Shown here: positions 1 through 6,786 of the stretch, in pieces
How positions within the stretch are numbered: the first letter of the stretch is position 1
Layout of the letters: each line of letters begins with the position of its first letter
Origin: Pseudescherichia vulneris NBRC 102420
GTDB lineage: Bacteria > Pseudomonadota > Gammaproteobacteria > Enterobacterales > Enterobacteriaceae
Length of the DNA stretch: 57,092 nucleotides
Direction: 5' to 3'
Assembly: GCF_000759795.1 (NCBI RefSeq)
Contig: NZ_BBMZ01000030.1
Location: forward strand, 1-57,092
Made by a program: the position numbers and the translations under genes
The notes under the pieces: model-generated
The model's input: the letters and a program-made list of their open reading frames with translations, nothing else
Told to the model about the DNA's origin: nothing
The model's database searches: none

Positions 1-22
1 ATTTTACAGAGGAGGTAATAAT

Positions 23-463
23 ATGCATCTGCAACGTCTTATTTTCCCGGAAACTCCGGTACATATCCCTGTTTACGGGGACACAATATCCGCCGGGTTC
101 CCCAGCCCTGCGGCCGATTATATAGAATCGGGCATAGACCTGATTTGCCAACTAATCCCGCACCCCTCCTCGACATACACGCTCCGCGTGTCGGGCGATT
201 CAATGATAAATGCCGGGATCACCGATGGCTCTTATCTCCTCGTTGATTTCAGCATTCACCCTCAGCATGGCGATATTGTTGTCGCGAACATCGCCGGGGA
301 GTTCACCGTTAAGCGACTGGTGACTCACCCGGTGGCCCAGCTGGTGGCTGAAAATCCCGCTTACCCACCCATAAAAATTTATGACGCCGACGGTTTAGAA
401 ATTGTCGGCGTTGTCATTTCTGTCATCACTACGCTGCGCCGAAACCATGTTTGCCCTCGTTGA
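23..463 (+). CDS. umuD: UmuD-like translesion polymerase V subunit (LexA-type autoprotease)
   Basis: This 146-residue protein matches UmuD: after RecA-stimulated self-cleavage it becomes UmuD', the partner of UmuC in error-prone polymerase V. The scissile site is Ala24-Gly25 (E. coli UmuD has Cys24-Gly25; Ala-Gly is also used in this family). The catalytic dyad is visible as Ser60 in SGDSM and Lys97 in EFTVKRL, the same numbers as in E. coli. A strong GAGGAG ribosome site precedes the ATG. The gene overlaps umuC by 17 bases, so the two are surely cotranscribed. Only 22 bases upstream are present, so the expected LexA box is outside the window. The C-terminus runs a few residues past the usual end because of the overlap. 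Confidence 0.93.
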   Translation: MHLQRLIFPETPVHIPVYGDTISAGFPSPAADYIESGIDLICQLIPHPSSTYTLRVSGDSMINAGITDGSYLLVDFSIHPQHGDIVVANIAGEFTVKRLVTHPVAQLVAENPAYPPIKIYDADGLEIVGVVISVITTLRRNHVCPR

Positions 464-1712
464 TATGAACAGCTTCTATGCGAGCTGCGAGACCGCGTTC
501 CGGCCGGATCTGGTTGGGCGGCCGATTGTCGTGCTCTCGAATAATGACGGCTGCGTTATAGCCCGCAGCGCCGAGGCCAAACACCTGGGCATTAAAATGG
601 GCGTGCCGTGGTTTCAGCTTAAGGCTGCACGGTTTCCGGAACCGGTGATCGCGTTCTCCAGCAACTATGAGCTGTACGGCGACATGTCGCACCGCGTCAT
701 GACCACGCTTGAGGAAATGTGTCCGCGTGTGGAGGTGTACTCCATAGATGAGGCGTTTTGCGATCTGACAGGCGTGCGTAACTGCCGGGACCTGGCCGAT
801 TTTGGACGGGAGATCCGCAACAACATCCGGCGCTATACGCGTATCTGGTGCGGCGTCGGCATTGCGCAGACCAAAACGCTGGCAAAACTGGCGAACCGGG
901 CGGCGAAGCAGTGGCCACAAACAGGCGGTGTGGTCGACCTGTCGAACGTCGAGCGGCAGCGCAGGTTAATGGCCCTGATGCCCGTCGACGAGGTCTGGGG
1001 CGTTGGCGGGCGCATCGCCAAAAAGCTCCAGGCGATGGGGATCGAAAATTCTCTACAGCTGGCGGATACCGACATCCGGTTTATCCGGAAACACTTCAGC
1101 GTCGTGCTGGAGCGAACCGTGCGCGAGCTGCGCGGCGAGTCCTGCCTTGAATTGGAGGAATTCGCGCCGGTGAAGCAGGAGATCGTCTGCAGCCGCAGTT
1201 TTGGCGAACGCATCACGGACTACGAAGAAATGCGCCAGGCGATCTGCAGCTATGCCGCCAGGGCGGCGGAAAAATTACGCGGGGAGCACCAGTTCTGCCG
1301 TTACATCTCCACGTTCGTAAAAACGTCGCCTCACTCCGGCGAACCGTATTACGGGAACAGCGCCGCCACGCGACTGATGACGCCTACCCAGGACACGCGC
1401 GACATTATCGCGGCGGCCACGCGTTGCCTCGATACAGTATGGCGGGACGGCCACCGTTATCAGAAGGCGGGTATTATGCTCGGGGATTTTTACAGCCTGG
1501 GCGTGGCGCAGCTCAACCTCTTTGACGATAACGCGCCCCGGGCAGACAGCGATGCGCTGATGGCTTTAATGGACCAGCTAAACCGACAGGGTAGGGGTAC
1601 GTTATATTTTGCCGGGCAGGGGATCCAGCAGGCCTGGCAGATGAAGCGCGAGATGCTCTCGCCACGCTATACCACGCGGTGGTCAGATCTGCCGATCGTA
1701 AAAGCAAACTAA
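447..1712 (+). CDS. umuC: DNA polymerase V catalytic subunit UmuC (Y family)
   Basis: UmuC performs translesion synthesis together with cleaved UmuD. The ATG at 447 gives 421 residues, matching the family length of about 422; an upstream in-frame start at 402 would lie deep inside umuD. The palm acidic residues are present: Asp6 in FALVDMNSF, and Asp101-Glu102 in SIDEAF. The thumb and little-finger regions follow, and the C-terminal half keeps the beta-clamp-binding type sequence QLNLFD. No frameshift is seen. Its downstream neighbour is a degraded dcp fragment, so the umuDC operon sits at a rearrangement point rather than in the usual E. coli umuDC context. Confidence 0.95.
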   Translation: MFALVDMNSFYASCETAFRPDLVGRPIVVLSNNDGCVIARSAEAKHLGIKMGVPWFQLKAARFPEPVIAFSSNYELYGDMSHRVMTTLEEMCPRVEVYSIDEAFCDLTGVRNCRDLADFGREIRNNIRRYTRIWCGVGIAQTKTLAKLANRAAKQWPQTGGVVDLSNVERQRRLMALMPVDEVWGVGGRIAKKLQAMGIENSLQLADTDIRFIRKHFSVVLERTVRELRGESCLELEEFAPVKQEIVCSRSFGERITDYEEMRQAICSYAARAAEKLRGEHQFCRYISTFVKTSPHSGEPYYGNSAATRLMTPTQDTRDIIAAATRCLDTVWRDGHRYQKAGIMLGDFYSLGVAQLNLFDDNAPRADSDALMALMDQLNRQGRGTLYFAGQGIQQAWQMKREMLSPRYTTRWSDLPIVKAN

Positions 1713-1963
1713 AGGAGTCCAAGATCCCGACAGTACAACATTCTTCGTCATCAAAGCAGCGGCGATAGTGATGACTATTTTGATCAAAATTCGAGCTGCT
1801 TTGGGTGTCATCGGGGTATTCTTGAGCAAAATTCTTCTCCAAAACGATTGCCAACTTATTGAATATTATATGGTTCTATTAAGGGTGTACAAAGGGCAAA
1901 TCAGCGCTCCGATTCTCATTCAACCTATTGTTTAGTATAAATAAATTTGTCATTTGGGAAGTA

Positions 1964-2215
1964 TGTTTTGCGCATATTTTCGGTGGCGGTTACGCTGCGG
2001 GCTACTATGCCTACATCTGGACGCAAATGCTGGCCGATGATGGCTACCAGTGGTTTGTGGAGCAGGGCGGACTGACCCGCGAGAACGGTCAGCGGTTCCG
2101 GGAGGCGATTTTGTCACGCGGCAATAGTGCTAATTTAGCTGAACTTTATCGGATATGGCGCGGGCACGATCCGAAGATTGAGCCGATGCTGGTGAATCGG
2201 GGGTTAAGCGCGTAG
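1964..2215 (+). pseudogene. dcp: 3' remnant of dcp (peptidyl-dipeptidase Dcp)
   Basis: The last 83 codons of an M3-family peptidyl-dipeptidase remain. The reading starts with CFAHIFGGGYAAGYY and continues through LADDGYQWF, GGLTRENGQRFREAIL and LYRIWRGHDPKI to a normal stop, closely following the Dcp C-terminus as I recall it from E. coli. About 600 residues, including the HExxH zinc site, are missing. The bases directly upstream (1928-1963) encode unrelated sequence in the same frame and there is no ribosome site, so the fragment is not expected to be expressed as an enzyme. Its own rho-independent terminator survives just downstream. Confidence 0.85.
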
Positions 2216-2237
2216 GGCGTATTCAGGTTTGAAACAG

Positions 2238-2262
2238 AACCGGGCGCGATGCCCGGTTTTTT
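2238..2262 (+). terminator. Rho-independent terminator of the former dcp gene
   Basis: Arms AACCGGGC and GCCCGGTT enclose a 5-base loop and are followed by a T run. It lies 22 bases after the dcp remnant stop codon. Confidence 0.8.
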
Positions 2263-2263
2263 G

Positions 2264-2905
2264 TTCGTTTTTTTGCTTCCCCAAAACCTCTCCAATTAAT
2301 CAACGTTCAGTTTAGCAATGCTGTTAATAAAATCATGTTTTTAAAAACAGTGTTGACTCTGATTTCTAAATGAGTAAATTAGAACTTACCAGCACAGTGA
2401 GGGTGTTTAGAAGTATCAGGGTAAGCCATTTGCTATAAAGGCCACGAAGTTTGTAGTTTGGGATGTAGTGTAATTTCAAGCCGCGTAGTTATTGTGCTGG
2501 TTGGCAAAATGGCAGTGTTAGCGCGACGATGTAAGGCCTTGTTTTTATAGTTTAGCTGGCGGTTTTTTATGACCGTGTCGGCAAAAGGCAACGCATTAAA
2601 GAGTCTATGTCGCGATGGGGATGTGCTTGTTTAAGTTGCCACGTTTATGTTTTGAGAGCGTTGGCTGGTATGTAACAGAATAAATAGCGGGAGGTTTTTT
2701 AGTCTTAATGCCCAATATTATCTGTAGTAAACGGGTGCATTTAAAAGCAGTACAAATTGCAGTAACAATTCCGTAAGTGGATTAATGTTAACTCTTCACT
2801 CCGTAGTACCTTAAAAGCTCTGGCTGCAATGGTCAGGGCTTTTAAGATTACTCAAGCGGCCTCTGAATTGTAAATTTCCCACGCCAGTCCTTGACAAAAC
2901 TAATC
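2264..2905. other. Gene-poor AT-rich stretch
   Basis: No reading frame here looks like a conserved gene. The longest frames with an ATG are about 20 codons: at 2569, 21 residues ending in GDVLV, and at 2709, 22 residues beginning MPNIICSK. The second has a GGAGG-like sequence about a dozen bases upstream. A 9-base inverted repeat, ACCAGCACA (2388-2396) and TGTGCTGGT (2493-2501), brackets about 95 bases. A strong hairpin lies at 2810-2846. The stretch separates the dcp relic from the cold-shock gene and may be the scar of a lost element or carry small RNAs; neither can be shown from sequence alone. Confidence 0.5.
2810..2846. other. Strong 13-bp hairpin
   Basis: CTTAAAAGCTCTG pairs with CAGGGCTTTTAAG across an 11-base loop (13 pairs, one of them G-T). 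Neither strand has a following T tract of more than two, so it is not a classic terminator. No gene ends directly before it. Confidence 0.6.
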
Positions 2906-3115
2906 TTGCTTATCAAATCATAAGAGTCCACTATGCGTCATCGGTTTGGCATACAGACCTTATGAAAGCAGTTTTAGTAAAGCAGTCCTCATTTCAAGCG
3001 TTATCTATAGATACTCTTCTGCATGAGCCTCCTCCTAAGTGCCCAATAAGTCCTCATCTGCAAGCAGGCCATGTTCGCCACAATATGTGGCTCAAGAAAA
3101 TTAAAGGAAGTATCT
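2906..3115 (+). promoter_or_regulatory. Cold-shock promoter and cspA-type long 5' leader
   Basis: The region from about 2940 to the csp start resembles the E. coli cspA leader. TCGGTTTGGCATACAGACC corresponds to the transcript start and cold box (TGGCATACAGA against TGACGTACAGA). GAAAGCAG, GTAAAGCAGTCC, TTCAAGCGTTATC and GATAC follow in the same order as in cspA. A plausible promoter is TTGCTT (2906-2911), a 17-base spacer, and CACTAT (2929-2934), which would start transcription near 2940. The leader would be about 176 bases, close to the roughly 159 bases of cspA. Such leaders refold in the cold to favour translation. Confidence 0.7.
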
Positions 3116-3328
3116 ATGTCTAATAAAATGACTGGTTTAGTAAAATGGTTTAACTCTGAAAAAGGCTTCGGCTTCATTACGCCAACAGACGGCAGCAAAG
3201 ATGTCTTTGTACATTTTTCCGCTATCCAGAGCAATGATTACAAAACGCTGGACGAAGGGCAGAAGGTTGAGTTCTCGATGGAGAATGGCGCCAAAGGCCC
3301 GGCTGCCGGAAACGTTGTCGCGCTTTAA
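3116..3328 (+). CDS. Cold-shock protein of the CspA/CspB/CspG group
   Basis: This 70-residue single cold-shock domain acts as an RNA chaperone binding single-stranded nucleic acid. RNP1 is visible as KGFGFITP and RNP2 as DVFVHFSAI. The N-terminus [13 protein letters not shown] is that of the cold-inducible CspB/CspG/CspI types. I cannot tell which paralogue it is, so no symbol is given. The ATG at 3116 follows TTAAAGGAAG, a good ribosome site, and the upstream in-frame ATG at 3071 lies inside the leader. The cspA-type leader argues for cold induction. A terminator follows at 3402. Confidence 0.93.
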   Translation: MSNKMTGLVKWFNSEKGFGFITPTDGSKDVFVHFSAIQSNDYKTLDEGQKVEFSMENGAKGPAAGNVVAL

Positions 3329-3401
3329 GCGCCGATAATGACACGAACGCTTACGACAGCGATGACGGTCTGAGCCTGAGCAGATAAGTGAACGTGATAA
3401 G

Positions 3402-3425
3402 AAACCCGCCATGAGCGGGTTTTTG
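3402..3425 (+). terminator. Rho-independent terminator of the csp gene
   Basis: AAACCCGC and GCGGGTTTTT form a short GC stem with a T run, about 75 bases after the csp stop. Confidence 0.8.
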
Positions 3426-3474
3426 CGTTTCAGGCCTTCCGTGGGAGTCAATTAAGCGATTGTGACATGTTTAT

Positions 3475-3551
3475 TGCCCGGCGGCGCTACGCTTGCACGG
3501 GCCTACGGTCTGGCATGATGTGTAGGTTGGGCAAGCGTAGCGCCGCCCGGT
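3475..3551. repeat. REP pair (BIME)
   Basis: Two inverted REP units, GCCCGGCGGCGCTACGCTTG and CAAGCGTAGCGCCGCCCGG, flank a spacer of about 37 bases that includes CCTACGGTCTGGCATGATG. They belong to the same family as repeats near 12245, 29117 and 36463. Confidence 0.85.
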
Positions 3552-3570
3552 TATTTCTTCCCCAAATGGT

Positions 3571-3933
3571 TTATTTCCATTCAAATCTTGTAGTTTGAGG
3601 ATTGAAAATGATTGCTGCATATTTCCATTTTTTACCAGTGAGAATCTGTTCTATGCAGTTGGTTGCATACAGATCGTCTGGCGGGGAAAAACGTGCGTAC
3701 TCAGATTCTGCAGTAAGCTTGAATTCGTGAGAGACACTTACTGTCTGGTGACCTTCATCATTCACACTGCATTCACACGTAACCCTTGCTTCATAAAACG
3801 CATCCGGAAGTCCCTCTAGCATGCAGCCAGTGGCCCATTGCAAAAGCTGTTCATTTGAATATTTCGGCTGAGTGGTCGGTGCTTCTTGCTGATTTTTTAT
3901 CAGCCGCTGAAGCGTGTTGAGAAAGGAAAACAT
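3571..3933 (-). CDS. Hypothetical protein, 120 residues
   Basis: I do not recognise the family. The reading frame begins MFSFLNTLQRLIKN and is preceded on its strand by GGAGGTGAC, a strong ribosome site, which supports a real gene. The protein is soluble-looking, without a signal peptide or membrane span. It has a central stretch ARVTCECSVN with paired cysteines and a C-terminus rich in aromatic and basic residues (GKKWKYAAIIFNPQTTRFEW). It stands alone between the REP pair after csp and the small-protein pair. Its base composition is lower in GC than the surrounding core genes. Confidence 0.6.
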   Translation of the reverse strand: MFSFLNTLQRLIKNQQEAPTTQPKYSNEQLLQWATGCMLEGLPDAFYEARVTCECSVNDEGHQTVSVSHEFKLTAESEYARFSPPDDLYATNCIEQILTGKKWKYAAIIFNPQTTRFEWK

Positions 3934-4092
3934 GTCACCTCCTTGTTTGTTCCAAGGATAGCATAGTCCGGTAAATGAACCGATGCCGAAAACCGTGACG
4001 TGGAAGGTGCAGAACAGCGAAAGGTGACCCTGTAACTTCTAATGCCCTTGAGAGTCGTTCAGGGCCCACGCCTTGCCGCTTCGCTGGTGGTA

Positions 4093-4147
4093 TTGATAAA
4101 GCTTACCTATACTCCAGGAGCAGCAAAAGCTGCCATCTTACCTGGAG
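4093..4147 (+). promoter_or_regulatory. Candidate sigma-S-type promoter and leader hairpin over the ribosome site
   Basis: CTATACT (4107-4113) is a good -10 element with the C at -13 favoured by sigma S, and no good -35 is present. Immediately downstream is a nested inverted repeat: CTCCAGG (4112-4118) pairs with CCTGGAG (4141-4147), and inside it GCAGC-AAAA-GCTGC (4120-4133). The right outer arm contains the TGGAG ribosome site of the 32-residue gene at 4154. If transcription starts near 4120, only the inner hairpin is in the RNA. If it starts further upstream, the ribosome site would be masked. Confidence 0.4.
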
Positions 4148-4153
4148 TTACCC

Positions 4154-4252
4154 ATGAAAAGCGTTAATCTGAACGTTTCAAAAGATCAGCAAAAAAATTC
4201 TGACAAGAAGTCTGGGTCTGACACCAAAAAGCCAAAACAGGATAAAAAATAG
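4154..4252 (+). CDS. Small Lys-rich protein, 32 residues
   Basis: ATG at 4154 is preceded by CTGGAG at good spacing. The product (MKSVNLNVSKDQQKN to the end KKPKQDKK) is very hydrophilic and basic, with about ten lysines, no membrane segment and probably no fixed fold. I do not recognise it. It is followed after 47 bases by a strongly acidic small protein and then a terminator, so the two probably form one transcript. A role in stress or in nucleic-acid or protein binding would be guesswork. Confidence 0.6.
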   Translation: MKSVNLNVSKDQQKNSDKKSGSDTKKPKQDKK

Positions 4253-4299
4253 CGCTTCGCTAACATCCTTTTACTGCCGTTTATCGTGCTGGAGGTCCT

Positions 4300-4476
4300 A
4301 TGTCCGAACGCCCCGATATTCTTGACCCGCTACCTTCTGACAGACCGGACCGGGACGATCCCGACCGTTATCCGCCAGATGATATCGACCCTATTGACCC
4401 TGACGATCCCGATTTTGACGATCCTGATATTGATGACCCAGATATCGACGATCCCGATCGTACAAGGCCTCTCTAA
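4300..4476 (+). CDS. Small acidic Asp-Pro repeat protein, 58 residues
   Basis: ATG at 4300 follows CTGGAGGTCCT, a strong ribosome site. The frame reads MSERPDILDPLPSDRPD and then repeated DDPD/IDDPD units (about residues 19-53), ending RTRPL. Roughly a third of residues are Asp and there are many Pro, so the protein is predicted to be disordered and highly acidic. The underlying DNA is a GAYGAYCC-type repeat. A larger frame on the same strand (4286-4507) reads the same DNA out of register and is less likely because it lacks a ribosome site. A clear terminator follows 4 bases after the stop. The gene is paired with the basic 32-residue gene just upstream. Confidence 0.65.
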   Translation: MSERPDILDPLPSDRPDRDDPDRYPPDDIDPIDPDDPDFDDPDIDDPDIDDPDRTRPL

Positions 4477-4480
4477 GAAT

Positions 4481-4502
4481 AGCCGCCTACGGGCGGCTTT
4501 TT
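4481..4502 (+). terminator. Rho-independent terminator of the small-protein pair
   Basis: AGCCGCC-TACG-GGCGGCT with a following T run. Confidence 0.85.
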
Positions 4503-4659
4503 GTTAACACAGCGTTCATTCTTTTGTCACAAAGACGCTCTATTAGTAGACCTGATGGAATCAGATAGGGACTAAACCGCTAATAAAGGTAGTTACATTT
4601 TCCTTTTTTAGGAATAATACTAGTCGTGGTGGTTTCTGTTAGAAAATTAGGTCGTCAAA

Positions 4660-5028
4660 ATGAAAAGAAAAATGCTGTTATCGTTACCGCTCCTCATCGT
4701 AGCAGGGGCGGTGTGTACCGGTTTTATGTACAACAATAAACCCGCTTACATTACGAAGGCTGAATCTCGCGTCGACTCCTATCTCTCAAACAGCTACGGT
4801 CCGGGAAAATGCGGCATCTCGCCAGCAGAACAGGGACATTGGGATATGGAGTGTCAGCGTCATAGCGGCAAACTGGTGTTGAAGTACGCGGTTTATCCAG
4901 CGGATAAAGCCCCTTACGCAGTCGCGACGGATTACTATCTGGTCGCAGTGAACGACGAAGCGAAAAAGAGCGCGACCATGGGTCTGATGCGCTATCTGAA
5001 GATCGATACCGGCGTACAAAAAGGTTAA
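4660..5028 (+). CDS. Hypothetical exported or membrane-anchored protein, 122 residues
   Basis: The N-terminus MKRKMLLSLPLLIVAGAVC is a typical signal sequence: basic start, then a hydrophobic core to about residue 22. The Cys19 context (AGAVC) is not a good lipobox, so lipidation is doubtful. The mature part has two cysteines (GKCGIS and MECQRH) that could form a disulfide, consistent with a periplasmic location. I do not recognise the family. It is monocistronic, with a terminator at 5148. Confidence 0.7.
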   Translation: MKRKMLLSLPLLIVAGAVCTGFMYNNKPAYITKAESRVDSYLSNSYGPGKCGISPAEQGHWDMECQRHSGKLVLKYAVYPADKAPYAVATDYYLVAVNDEAKKSATMGLMRYLKIDTGVQKG

Positions 5029-5147
5029 CTACGTCGTTTAACCTTCGTTAAGAAATGCTGTGCGATGATAGTGCCGATCCGCTATTCCGAATAATGAACC
5101 CCGGAATAACGTACAGAACAAAATAGATCTATCCATGCAAGCATTTG

Positions 5148-5173
5148 CCGCCAGTATCACTGGCGGTTTTTTT
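5148..5173 (+). terminator. Rho-independent terminator
   Basis: CCGCCAGT-ATC-ACTGGCGG followed by seven T. It serves the 122-residue gene; the T run touches the ftrA stop codon from the other side. Confidence 0.85.
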
Positions 5174-6137
5174 ATGCCTGATTTTTACGGTAGTCTCGTG
5201 GTGAGAGGGCGAAACGCTGGCGAAAGTGATGGCGCAGCGAGGCGGCGGTGGCAAATCCTGCCTGGGCTGCGACCTCCTCCATACTGAGATCGGCGTTAGC
5301 CAGCAGCGTCCGGGCACGCGCCAGACGCTCCTGCAAGATCCAACGTGCCGGGGTGGTTCCGGTTGCCTCATCAAAACGACGTAAAAAGGTTCGGGGGCTC
5401 ATGCCAGCCAGCTTCGCAAGGGAGGCTACCGAATGCGTGGCGGCAAGCTGACGATGAAGGTAGTCGAACACCTGTCCGAGCCGCTGGCTCTCTCGCGATC
5501 TGGCGACCGGTCGAGCAATCTGCTGGCTTTGCGAGCCGTCACGATGGGGCTGAACGACCAGTCGCCGGGCCACGTTATTGGCAACGTCAGTGCCGTAGTC
5601 GAGGCGCACCAGATGCAAACAGAGATCGATCCCCGCCGCGCTGCCTGCCGAGGTCAGCACGCTCCCCTCATGATAATAGAGCGCATCATCAAGCACCTCG
5701 ATGGCGGGATAGCGCTCCCGCAGCAGCGGCGTATAGCGCCAGTGGGTCGTGGCACGCTTGCCGTTAAGTAGCCCGGCGGCGGCCAGCGCAAAAACCCCGG
5801 AACAGATAGACATAATTCGACAGCCCCGCGCATTGGCTTCGCGCAGCGCCTGACATAATGCCTCCGGGACCGGGCACTCCGCGCCGCGCCAGCCAGGGAT
5901 AATAATGGTATCGGCCTGTGCCAGCAGCCCCAGGCCGCCATCGGCCACCAGCCGAATACCTCCGGTGGCACGCAGTTCACCTTCCTCTACCGACGCCACG
6001 GCAAAACGGTACCAGTTCTCCCCTAGCTCTGGGCGCGGCAGGCCAAATACCTCCACGGCGATGCCAAATTCAAACGTGCAGAGGCCGTCATAGGCAACGG
6101 CCACGACTAGCGGTTGGGGGGAAGGTAAGGTTGTCAT
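5172..6137 (-). CDS. ftrA: FtrA-type transcriptional regulator (DJ-1/PfpI domain plus AraC HTH)
   Basis: The start at 6137 (MTTLPSPQPLVV) has AGGAT just upstream and gives 321 residues; ATGs further upstream have no ribosome site. Residues about 8-190 form a DJ-1/PfpI-like amidotransferase fold with the nucleophile-elbow-like CSGVFALAAAGLL. The last 100 or so residues hold two AraC-type helix-turn-helix motifs (SVASLAKLAGMSPRTFLRRF and MEEVAAQAGFATAASLRHHF). It is divergent from a rhodanese gene, an arrangement common in enterobacteria, so the rhodanese is its probable target. The ligand is unknown. Confidence 0.85.
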   Translation of the reverse strand: MTTLPSPQPLVVAVAYDGLCTFEFGIAVEVFGLPRPELGENWYRFAVASVEEGELRATGGIRLVADGGLGLLAQADTIIIPGWRGAECPVPEALCQALREANARGCRIMSICSGVFALAAAGLLNGKRATTHWRYTPLLRERYPAIEVLDDALYYHEGSVLTSAGSAAGIDLCLHLVRLDYGTDVANNVARRLVVQPHRDGSQSQQIARPVARSRESQRLGQVFDYLHRQLAATHSVASLAKLAGMSPRTFLRRFDEATGTTPARWILQERLARARTLLANADLSMEEVAAQAGFATAASLRHHFRQRFALSPRDYRKNQA

Positions 6138-6197
6138 TATCCTGGCGTTTTCTGGCATAGCGGTAGGCGGTGGGTCGATCAAGTTTACGTTAGCTTA

Positions 6198-6207
6198 GTG
6201 TTAACAC
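6198..6207. promoter_or_regulatory. Palindrome in the ftrA/rhodanese gap
   Basis: GTGTTAACAC, a perfect 10-base palindrome, sits 18 bases before the rhodanese ATG, next to its AAGGAGA ribosome site. It could be an operator, but a palindrome this short can occur by chance. Confidence 0.3.
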
Positions 6208-6225
6208 AACCAAGGAGAAACTACC

Positions 6226-6624
6226 ATGAGCTACGTAAGCGAATTTCCCGCCGCCTCCGCACAGCAGGCCGCTGGGCATTTTCTACAGCGCCTCAGCGTT
6301 GAAACCGACTGCGCCGATGTCCACCATGCGTTAACCCACCATGAGCAGGATTTCGCCTTGCTGCACGTGGTTGGCAGCGCTGAGGCCTTTGCTAAACGCC
6401 ACCTGCCCGGTGCGGTGCACCTCCCGCATAGCCAGATGACCGAGGAGAAGATGCGTGAGTGGCCCACCGGGACGCTGTTTGTTGTCTACTGCGCCGGGCC
6501 ACACTGCAACGGTGCCGATCGCGCTGCGCTGAAACTGGCGCAGCTGGGCCTGCCGGTAAAGATCATGATCGGCGGTATCACCGGCTGGGAAGATGAGGGC
6601 TATGCCTTCGCCAGTGGTGATTAG
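6226..6624 (+). CDS. Rhodanese-like sulfurtransferase domain protein
   Basis: This 132-residue single-domain rhodanese has the active-site loop VVYCAGPHCNGADRAA, with Cys as the candidate persulfide carrier, and the usual HLPGAVHLPH and GGITGWEDEG motifs. A ribosome site AAGGAG precedes the ATG. Because it is divergent from ftrA it is probably the regulated partner. The sulfur donor and acceptor are not known. Confidence 0.9.
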   Translation: MSYVSEFPAASAQQAAGHFLQRLSVETDCADVHHALTHHEQDFALLHVVGSAEAFAKRHLPGAVHLPHSQMTEEKMREWPTGTLFVVYCAGPHCNGADRAALKLAQLGLPVKIMIGGITGWEDEGYAFASGD

Positions 6625-6700
6625 CGTTAGCACATGAGTATTTTTCATGTCCCGTGAATTATTCTCGGTTGCATCGCGGCGAGGAGTGTGACATATTTTT

Positions 6701-6724
6701 AGACATATAGCCGTCCAGAAGGCT
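6701..6724 (+). promoter_or_regulatory. Candidate MetJ operator (three tandem met boxes)
   Basis: Three consecutive 8-mers, AGACATAT, AGCCGTCC and AGAAGGCT, each match the met box AGACGTCT at 6 of 8 positions. They lie 63 bases before the MetE-like gene. Tandem 8-base phasing is how MetJ dimers bind. Confidence 0.55.
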
Positions 6725-6786
6725 AAATCGTTTAAATCATGAACTATCACGTCGGGTTATCATTGCCCGACGGCAAGGAGATCACC

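Noticed and set aside
3475..3551. Possible CRISPR-like or attachment-site repeat
   Set aside because: Only one inverted pair, matching the REP pattern seen at other gaps; no spacer array or integrase.
4286..4507. 73-codon frame over the Asp-Pro repeat gene
   Set aside because: Out of register with the ribosome-site-led ATG at 4300; gives a Thr/Ile repeat that looks like a frame-shifted reading and runs through the terminator.
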